Below are positions 1 through 4,874 of a stretch of 10,286 nt of DNA, piece after piece. The position numbers and the translations under genes were made by a program. Source of the DNA: JBCDBH01 sp039184055 (lineage in GTDB: Bacteria; Acidobacteriota; Thermoanaerobaculia; Multivoradales; J023); the NCBI GenBank assembly GCA_039184055.1, contig JBCDBH010000212.1:1-10286 (forward strand). The letters are read 5' to 3'. The notes beneath the pieces were generated by a model. The model worked only from the letters and a program-made list of their open reading frames with translations, did not search any database and was not told where the DNA came from. The number at the start of each line of letters is the position of its first letter. Position 1 is the first letter of the stretch.

Positions 1-124
1 CAGCGGTTTGGCCGTCGGCCGCACCCTCATCGCGATTCTCGAGAACTACCAGAATGCCGACGGCAGCGTGACCGTGCCCGAGCCTTTGCGTCCGTACCTA
101 GGCGGCACCGAGCGCATCGTCTAA
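1..124 (+). CDS. serS: Seryl-tRNA synthetase, C-terminal end (partial)
   Basis: This is the last 40 codons of a gene that begins left of the window; the reading frame starts at position 2 and ends at TAA 122-124. The translation begins SGLAVGRTLIAILENYQ and ends LRPYLGGTERIV. This is the characteristic end of class II seryl-tRNA synthetase: motif 3 (the SGLAVGRT part, which contacts ATP) followed by the conserved 'ENYQ..DGSV.VPE.LRPY..G' tail. The enzyme charges tRNA-Ser with serine in the cytoplasm. The tRNA gene that follows after 17 bases is itself a tRNA-Ser, which supports the call. Nothing in the visible part looks damaged. Only the tail is visible, so the rest of the enzyme cannot be assessed. 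Confidence 0.93.
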   Translation, partial: SGLAVGRTLIAILENYQNADGSVTVPEPLRPYLGGTERIV

Positions 125-141
125 ACTACTCGCTTGCCGCC

Positions 142-231
142 GGAGGGGTGGCAGAGTGGTCGAATGCAACGGTCTTGAAAACCGTCGACCGTCAACGCGG
201 TCCGTGGGTTCGAATCCCACCCCCTCCGCCA
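142..231 (+). tRNA. tRNA-Ser, anticodon TGA (reads UCA)
   Basis: A full class II tRNA cloverleaf can be drawn by eye. The acceptor stem GGAGGGG (142-148) pairs with CCCCTCC (221-227), with discriminator G228 and an encoded CCA at 229-231. The anticodon stem is 169-173 with 181-185, and loop 174-180 holds TGA at 176-178. The long variable arm typical of tRNA-Ser is GACCG (187-191) with CGGTC (198-202). The T stem GTGGG (204-208) pairs with CCCAC (216-220) around loop TTCGAAT. The discriminator G73 and long variable arm are serine identity elements. It lies 17 bases after the serS stop with no obvious promoter between them, so it may be co-transcribed with serS or use a promoter inside the serS end. 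Confidence 0.97.
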
Positions 232-329
232 TGCCTCGCTCATCCACCGCCAATCGATCGGCGAAGGGCCATAGTCCATGACATCTCGTGCCTTTTCGGT
301 CCCATTCGCTTCCATCCAGGGCAACCGAC

Positions 330-1154
330 ATGCTCAAGGGTGAGCTCCGCTCGATCGGTTTGGCGAGCCTCGTCCAGATGCTGTGCGCGGAAAACCGTAA
401 TGTCATTGTTCGGGTTTTTCGACAAGGCGAAGATGGTGCGATTTATATCTGGAAACGCAAAGTCGTTCACGTCACCTTCGGCCCACTGACCGGCGAAGAT
501 GCATTTTTCAAGCTCGCCTGGTGGAAAAAAGGTGGCTTTCGCGTCTACTCGCTGGACTCACAGCCTCCCACCAGCGTCAACCTGACGACCGACCATCTTT
601 TGATCGAAGCCATGCGCCGCATGGACGAAGAACGACGCGAGCTGACGGATGGTGACGCGCGTCGAGATCAGGATCTCAGTGCCGAAGCTCGCGCCCATGA
701 TCAGGCGCTGCTCGATGAGCTGATTCAAACGATCTCCGCGGCTGATCGTTGGGTCGAGCGACTACGCGCCAACCGGCGCAACCCCGACAAAACACTCGAC
801 CCTCTGAGCAAAATCGTCGGCTCTCTCGCCGCCGTGGCGAGTCGGATCGCCGGCGACGACATCCCACCACTCGAGCAAGTCGTCGAGACCGTCGCTCACG
901 ATCATCCCGGTCTCGCCAGCGCGCACATCAAGGGCGACCGACTGACCCTCAAACCGCCTTCACGCGGACGCGCGACGACGGACACAATGCCCAGCTCGAG
1001 CGACGCGGCTAGCGGCCTCGTGGCACTTGTGCAATACTATTGCGTCTCTTTTGCCCGTCTCTTTCAATCCTTTGTCAGTGCGGAAGAATGGGACGACATC
1101 CACTCAGTCTTTGTGCTCGACCTCGAGCAGCAAGTGGGGAACCGAGATTCATAG
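330..1154 (+). CDS. DUF4388 (PATAN) domain protein
   Basis: This is a 274-residue soluble protein with no signal peptide or membrane segment. Residues 1-103 look like DUF4388/PATAN: it opens with MLKGELRSIGLASLVQ, has the middle strand pattern GAIYIWKRKVVHVTFG (residues 36-51) with GEDAFFKLAWWKKGGF (55-70), and closes with a helix ending LLIEAMRRMDEER. PATAN domains occur in cyanobacterial PatA/PixG/PilG-type regulators, where they accompany CheY receivers and act in phototaxis and type IV pilus control. Residues 104-274 (a charged helical linker, a possible alpha/beta segment, then an aromatic helix near 226-268) are not recognised. No receiver is attached here. An in-frame GTG lies at 288, but the ATG at 330 is chosen because the domain starts there and AGGG (318-321) sits 8 bases upstream. 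It lies 167 bases ahead of the chemosensory genes and probably serves the same pathway, which is inference. Confidence 0.82.
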   Translation: MLKGELRSIGLASLVQMLCAENRNVIVRVFRQGEDGAIYIWKRKVVHVTFGPLTGEDAFFKLAWWKKGGFRVYSLDSQPPTSVNLTTDHLLIEAMRRMDEERRELTDGDARRDQDLSAEARAHDQALLDELIQTISAADRWVERLRANRRNPDKTLDPLSKIVGSLAAVASRIAGDDIPPLEQVVETVAHDHPGLASAHIKGDRLTLKPPSRGRATTDTMPSSSDAASGLVALVQYYCVSFARLFQSFVSAEEWDDIHSVFVLDLEQQVGNRDS

Positions 1155-1321
1155 TGAGGGCGTTGCTGGGAACAACCTTCTCATTCCGCGATCCAGGACA
1201 CGGGTCGCCATCTCAGGACTTGCCAGACTGAGCTTTTCGATTGTGAATTTTCGTACAGCTTGACACCTGTCGTGTGGTCGGGCCTGGGAGGGTGGTATGG
1301 ACAACCACAGGGGAAGGTGGG
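1155..1321 (+). promoter_or_regulatory. Intergenic leader before the chemosensory operon
   Basis: This 167-base stretch is the largest non-coding gap and the only reasonable place for a promoter of the downstream genes. It holds a possible hairpin (GCGATCC 1188-1194 with GGGTCGC 1202-1208, 7-base loop). A second weak stem follows (CTCAG 1212-1216 with CTGAG 1228-1232), trailed by CTTTT, and might attenuate or end transcription from the DUF4388 gene. A perfect TTGACA hexamer sits at 1260-1265, but no TATAAT-like hexamer lies 16-18 bases after it, so a sigma-70 promoter is not established. The short inverted repeat ACAC/GTGT flanking CTGTC (1263-1275) overlaps it. No sigma-54 type GG/GC pair was seen. 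Confidence 0.3.
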
Positions 1322-2308
1322 ATGGACACGACATACAACCAAATAAATCGGCTTGCCGAACGGTCGAGCATGACAACGGCTGAGCCGACCACCGCCGAGC
1401 GTCACGCGCAGCTCCTACGTCAAGGTATTCAAGCCGCGCGCGCCAAAGACAAGGTGACGGCCCGCCGAATCCTGCGTCAAGCTGTTGCGCTCGCGAACGA
1501 CCACGAGCTCACCTGGATGTGGCTCGCCTCGGTCGCGGAGACCCGCGCTGAAGCGCAAGCCTGCGTCGAAACCGTTCTCCGGATCAATCCCGAGAACGCC
1601 CAAGCACGCGATTGGCTGGATCGGGCGCTCGAGACCACCCGGGTCAAACCGCTACCCGCGGAAACGGCTCGGCCACGCAGTGTAAACAACGCCCATACTG
1701 CCCGGAGCCGGGTCACCGCCGAACCCTCGCGCGCCGAGGTCCCGGTTCGCGACGCAGCCACGCCACCACGGGTAACCTCACGCCTCGAGCCATCGGCCCA
1801 GCGGAGCGTGCTCAATCACTCCCCGGAAAGCGGCCGATTCCACCGCCAAGGCGCCGCGCCCGTTCACGACCCGTCCGCCGCCATGCTCTTCACCCCGACC
1901 GAGGGTGTGCAGATGGCCAAAGTGGTCTTGGTCGTGGACGACAGCCCGACGGTGCGCAAGCTGGTCGCGGTGACGCTCGAGCGAGAAGGCTATTGCGTCA
2001 TCTCGGCAAGCGACGGCATGGAAGCCCTCGCCAAGCTGAACGACCTCGTACCCGATCTGATCCTGCTCGATATCGCGATGCCCAATCTCGACGGCTACCA
2101 GGTCTGCAAAGTGATCAAAGCCAACGAGAAAACACGCGATCTGCCGATCGTCATGCTATCGGGCAAAGACGGCTTCTTCGACAAGGTGCGCGGCCGTATG
2201 TCCGGTGCCACCGACTACGTCACCAAGCCATTCGAACCCAAAGCCTTGGTCACCACTCTGGACAAGCATCTCCACCGAGTCGGGCTCGAAAGCCGCGCGC
2301 ATGGCTGA
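1322..2308 (+). CDS. TPR-like/PilG-type response regulator fusion
   Basis: This is a 328-residue cytoplasmic protein. Residues about 28-104 are helical and TPR-like: an 'AARAKDKVTARRILRQAV' helix pair, then 'TWMWLASVAET', then a final 'VLRINPENAQARDWL' helix. Residues about 110-197 are an Arg/Pro/Ala/Ser-rich linker, probably disordered. Residues 198-320 are a CheY-type receiver with acid pocket VVDDSP, phospho-acceptor Asp250 in LLDIAMP, MLSGKDG and a TKPF lysine. The stretch LSGKDGFFDKVRGRMSGA closely resembles PilG of Pil-Chp systems. PilG is phosphorylated by the ChpA kinase and promotes pilus extension. The start is uncertain: ATG 1322 has GGAAGG only 4 bases upstream, GTG 1274 is also in frame, and ATG 1370 would give 312 residues. 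The 3' end overlaps the next gene by 8 bases, suggesting translational coupling. Confidence 0.85.
   Translation: MDTTYNQINRLAERSSMTTAEPTTAERHAQLLRQGIQAARAKDKVTARRILRQAVALANDHELTWMWLASVAETRAEAQACVETVLRINPENAQARDWLDRALETTRVKPLPAETARPRSVNNAHTARSRVTAEPSRAEVPVRDAATPPRVTSRLEPSAQRSVLNHSPESGRFHRQGAAPVHDPSAAMLFTPTEGVQMAKVVLVVDDSPTVRKLVAVTLEREGYCVISASDGMEALAKLNDLVPDLILLDIAMPNLDGYQVCKVIKANEKTRDLPIVMLSGKDGFFDKVRGRMSGATDYVTKPFEPKALVTTLDKHLHRVGLESRAHG
1901..1915 (+). promoter_or_regulatory. Candidate internal ribosome binding site and start for a stand-alone receiver
   Basis: Inside the TPR-receiver gene, GAGGG (1901-1905) precedes an in-frame ATG (1913-1915) by 7 bases, exactly where the receiver domain begins (MAKVVLVVDDSP). 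Initiation here would give a 131-residue protein, close to the size of free-standing PilG, with the phospho-acceptor at Asp53. The spacing and sequence are better than those of the full-length start candidates. It may be chance, because GAG-G runs are common in this GC-rich sequence. Confidence 0.35.
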
Positions 2309-2963
2309 GCACGACGAACCCGACCTCGAGCCACCTCAACCCGACGACCACGACGACGCCATTCATTCCGACTCGACCCCGACGCACGAGACGGAGATGG
2401 AAGCGAGCGGGCTCGGGACTGACGGGGCCGGTACGACGCTCGAAGAGTTGATCGCCACGGTCGACCGCGAAGTGTCCGGCGTCACCCTGCCGACCACCGA
2501 AGCGCCCGTCACGACCGTCGAGACGACTCGCTGCCTGCTCTTCACGCTGGGTGAGACACGCTACGCGGCACGCGTCGGTGAGGTGATCGAGGTAACGACC
2601 CCACCCGAAGTGACCCCCGTGCCCAACGTGCCGCCGTGGATCCGTGGGGTGAGTAACCTCCGCGGTGAGATCCTCGCGGTGCTCGATCTACGACTGCTTT
2701 CCGGGCGTGAGTCGGTCACCACCGACACCGGCCGCATGCTGGTCAGCGTCGGTGGCGACGCCATGGCCGGTCTGATTGTCGACGCGGTCAACGGCGTCAC
2801 GGATATCGCCATGTCCAGCCTCGCCACGGCGACCGCCAGCGACGAGGCCTTGGGACGCGCGACGATCGGCGTTCACGAACACGACGAGCGTCTGGTCGCG
2901 GTGATCGATCTCGCCAACCTGCTCAACGGCCCCGAGCTCCAACCCTTCGGCGCCGAGTCGTGA
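2301..2963 (+). CDS. pilI: CheW-like coupling protein, PilI type
   Basis: This is a 220-residue cytoplasmic adaptor. Residues 1-76 are an acidic, low-complexity extension (many Asp, Glu, Thr and Pro, beginning MAEHDEPDLEPPQPDDHDDA). Residues 77-210 form a CheW fold, with 'CLLFTLGETRYAARVGEVIEV' like strands, the WIRGVSNLRGEILAVLDLR signature at 113-131, and a second half ending 'DERLVAVIDLANLL'. CheW proteins bridge the transducer hairpin tip and the P5 domain of the CheA kinase; PilI does this in Pil-Chp arrays. The start ATG 2301 lies inside the preceding gene (8-base overlap). The stop TGA overlaps the GTG of the peptidase gene, so the three genes are likely translated from one message. 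The pilI name rests on gene order as well as fold, since CheW proteins are hard to tell apart by sequence alone. Confidence 0.88.
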   Translation: MAEHDEPDLEPPQPDDHDDAIHSDSTPTHETEMEASGLGTDGAGTTLEELIATVDREVSGVTLPTTEAPVTTVETTRCLLFTLGETRYAARVGEVIEVTTPPEVTPVPNVPPWIRGVSNLRGEILAVLDLRLLSGRESVTTDTGRMLVSVGGDAMAGLIVDAVNGVTDIAMSSLATATASDEALGRATIGVHEHDERLVAVIDLANLLNGPELQPFGAES

Positions 2964-4282
2964 CCTACCGGCGCTCGACCCTCGAGAATGGGATCCGGGT
3001 CGTCACCGACCGTCGCGCCCACAGCCGATCTGTATCGATCGGGGTTGTCGTCGAGGCAGGCCCGTTTTCCGAAGAGCCACGTCGAGGAGGCCTGGCTCAC
3101 CTCTGCGAACACATGCTTTTCCAGGGCACGAGCAGCCGGACCGCGCTCGATATCGCGCGCATCATGGACCACGCCGGGGGCTCGGTGGGTGGTTTCACCA
3201 GCCGTGACTACACCAACTACTACGCCGTGGTCACCGACGACTACGCCACCTTCGCGCTCGATCTCTTGGGCGACGTCTTTCTCAACCCGGTCTTCCCACA
3301 GGCTTCGATCGACAGCGAAAAACACGCGATCCGCTGCGAGATTCAAGCCCGGCTCGACGATCCGGAGCATCGCGTGCACGATTTGCTCAAAAGCCACGTG
3401 TGGTCGGGCCACCCGCTGGGACGCGCCATCACCGGCACGATCGACAGCATCGACACGCTCGATCGTGAAGCGCTGATCTACTTCCTCCACCAGCATTACC
3501 TCCCCGAACGCATCGTGATCGCCGGCGCGGGCCACATCGAACACGATGATTTTGTCGCCCACGTGCGCGATGCCTTTTGGCGCATGCTGCCGTCGGGTGC
3601 CCCGACGCCCCGGCGCCGAGCCGCTGATTTCCACCCCGGCTTGATCATCGACGAGAACCCGACACGCCAGGCCTATTTCGCCATCGGACTCGCCGCGCCC
3701 GCCTACACTGCCGAGAATCGCTACGCCGTCCACGTGTTGACGCGTCTGCTCGGCGGTGGGCTGAGCTCACGGCTCTTCCGTCTGCTCCGCGACGAACACG
3801 GCATGGTCTATGAGATCCACGCCTCCTATCAGGCTTATCGCGACGCCGGCCTGATCGTCATCGAGGGCTCGACCCTGCCGCAAAACGTCGTTCCGGTCGT
3901 GGCGACGATCTGCCAAGAGCTGATCGATCTCGGCACCTGGCAGCGACCGATCGACGAGGAAGAGCTGGTACGCGCCAAAGCTCAGCTGACCGCGCAAACC
4001 ATCCTCTCGGGTGAAGACAGCCACTCCTCGATGGCCCGACTGGCAACGCAGGAGATCTATTTCGGTCGCTACCTCGGCGAAACCGAATTGCTCGACGCGA
4101 TCGACCGAGTCGACCTCACGGCGCTCGAACACCTGTCACGACACGAGCTCAGGCTCGACACGACTCCCAAAGCTCTTACCGTTTCGACGCCGGACGCGAG
4201 CTCGATCGAGGCCGAAGCGGACGCGCTTCGCGATCTTCTGGGTATGCACGTACCCACCGAATCACACCGGACCCTGTTTTGA
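2960..4282 (+). CDS. M16 family zinc metallopeptidase
   Basis: This is a 440-residue single-unit M16 (pitrilysin/processing-peptidase, M16B-like) protein without a signal peptide, so probably cytoplasmic. The inverted zinc motif HLCEH is at 47-51 (His47, Glu50 catalytic, His51) inside GGLAHLCEHMLFQGT. The distal glutamates are Glu120 and Glu127 in SEKHAIRCEIQARLDDP, with Glu127 76 residues after His51 as expected for the third zinc ligand. The C-terminal half has GGGLSSRLFRLLRDEHGMVY with the Arg271/Tyr284 pair that binds substrate in this family, so it looks active and may work as a homodimer. M16 enzymes cut short unfolded peptides enclosed in a chamber. GTG 2960 overlaps the preceding TGA by the GTGA arrangement. 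Its presence between pilI and pilH is unusual. The substrate is unknown; the adjacent 51-residue protein is one candidate. Confidence 0.93.
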   Translation: MTYRRSTLENGIRVVTDRRAHSRSVSIGVVVEAGPFSEEPRRGGLAHLCEHMLFQGTSSRTALDIARIMDHAGGSVGGFTSRDYTNYYAVVTDDYATFALDLLGDVFLNPVFPQASIDSEKHAIRCEIQARLDDPEHRVHDLLKSHVWSGHPLGRAITGTIDSIDTLDREALIYFLHQHYLPERIVIAGAGHIEHDDFVAHVRDAFWRMLPSGAPTPRRRAADFHPGLIIDENPTRQAYFAIGLAAPAYTAENRYAVHVLTRLLGGGLSSRLFRLLRDEHGMVYEIHASYQAYRDAGLIVIEGSTLPQNVVPVVATICQELIDLGTWQRPIDEEELVRAKAQLTAQTILSGEDSHSSMARLATQEIYFGRYLGETELLDAIDRVDLTALEHLSRHELRLDTTPKALTVSTPDASSIEAEADALRDLLGMHVPTESHRTLF

Positions 4283-4306
4283 CATCACGCTCTCAGAGCA
4301 TTCGAG

Positions 4307-4314
4307 AAAGGAGA
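4307..4314 (+). promoter_or_regulatory. Strong Shine-Dalgarno for the 51-residue protein
   Basis: AAAGGAGA lies 5 bases before ATG 4320. It is the closest match to the anti-Shine-Dalgarno sequence seen in the window and argues that the small reading frame is real and well translated, whereas several larger neighbouring genes rely on overlap coupling or weak sites. Confidence 0.75.
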
Positions 4315-4319
4315 CGCAC

Positions 4320-4475
4320 ATGACCGTCAACGCCACCGCCAAGAAGAATTGGATCGAGATCCAAAAGAAACACGCGGTACCGGTCAACGCGATCGGGATC
4401 AAGATCAACCCCAAGGACGAGGCCACCCTCAGCGTCTGGCGCGCCGAAGGCATCGATCAATTCGTCAAGAAATAA
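4320..4475 (+). CDS. Small basic protein of unknown function (51 residues)
   Basis: I do not recognise this protein. It starts MTVNATAKKNWIEIQKKHAV and ends WRAEGIDQFVKK. It is rich in lysine (9 of 51) with no cysteine, signal peptide or membrane segment. A short amphipathic helix is likely at 7-19 (AKKNWIEIQKKHA) and a C-terminal helix at 33-50. Coding is supported by a strong ribosome binding site and by neat packing, 37 bases after the peptidase stop and 19 bases before the pilH start. Being on the same strand in an operon, it may be a small regulator or partner of the chemosensory array, or a peptide handled by the adjacent M16 peptidase; both are guesses. It is too short to rule out a spurious frame by composition alone. 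Confidence 0.68.
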   Translation: MTVNATAKKNWIEIQKKHAVPVNAIGIKINPKDEATLSVWRAEGIDQFVKK

Positions 4476-4494
4476 AAGCGTCGGGAGTTAGCGT

Positions 4495-4860
4495 ATGGCC
4501 ATCCGAAAAATCCTGGTCGTGGACGATAGTCCGACCGAGCTCAGTCTGATCCTCGCCGCGCTCGACGGCAAGGGCTTCCAGCTATCCACCGCCGTCGACG
4601 GCGAAGATGCCCTCGAAAAAGCCCGTACCGAGTCGCCGGATCTGATCCTTCTCGACGTCATTTTGCCCAAGAAAAATGGCTTTCAAGTATGCCGCGCGCT
4701 CAAGACGGCACCCGATACCCAAGACGTCAAAATCGTCATGGTGACCAGCAAAACGCAAGACTCGGACCGCTTCTGGGGCTTGAAACAAGGTGCCGACGAG
4801 TATTTGACCAAGCCGCTCGATAGCGACGAGCTCGATAGCGTGCTCGCCAAGCTCGCCTGA
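4495..4860 (+). CDS. pilH: PilH-like single-domain response regulator
   Basis: This is a 121-residue stand-alone CheY-type receiver. It has the acidic pocket Asp10/Asp11 in ILVVDDSPTE, phospho-acceptor Asp54 in ILLDVILP, Thr84 in MVTSK, and Lys106 in LTKP. The segment 'KTQDSDRFWGLKQGADEYLTKP' closely follows PilH, where a D-R-x-W-G-x-x-Q-G-A pattern is typical, and differs from the PilG-like receiver upstream. In Pil-Chp systems PilH opposes PilG, favouring retraction or acting as a phosphate sink for the kinase. There is no output domain. The ATG at 4495 has GGGAG (4483-4487) 7 bases upstream. The transducer gene follows after 14 bases. The receiver call is near certain; the pilH assignment rests on the motif and gene order. 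Confidence 0.9.
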   Translation: MAIRKILVVDDSPTELSLILAALDGKGFQLSTAVDGEDALEKARTESPDLILLDVILPKKNGFQVCRALKTAPDTQDVKIVMVTSKTQDSDRFWGLKQGADEYLTKPLDSDELDSVLAKLA

Positions 4861-4874
4861 GCCGAGGAATCCTC

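Noticed and set aside
288..329. Extended GTG start for the DUF4388 protein
   Set aside because: The domain normally starts at the MLKGEL-like segment, and AGGG is well placed for ATG 330. The 14 extra residues look like untranslated leader.
142..329. tRNA gene as the attachment site of a mobile island carrying the chemosensory genes
   Set aside because: No integrase, no repeat of the tRNA 3' end and no composition change were seen in the window; the downstream genes look like a core-type operon.
148..489. Plus-strand frame of 113 codons running from inside the tRNA into the DUF4388 gene
   Set aside because: It begins within the tRNA gene and overlaps the start of a supported protein in another frame; nothing recognisable is encoded.
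1612..2451. 279-codon plus-strand frame overlapping the TPR-receiver and pilI genes
   Set aside because: The product is Arg/Pro/Ser rich low complexity, typical of a frame-shifted reading of GC-rich genes, while the other two frames carry known domains.
2873..3733. 286-codon minus-strand frame opposite the peptidase gene
   Set aside because: The plus strand has complete M16 motifs here; the minus product shows no family pattern or ribosome binding site that I can see.
4290..4301. Short inverted repeat GCTC-TCA-GAGC after the peptidase gene as a terminator
   Set aside because: The stem is only 4 bases with a 3-base loop and no T run; it cannot be supported as a terminator.
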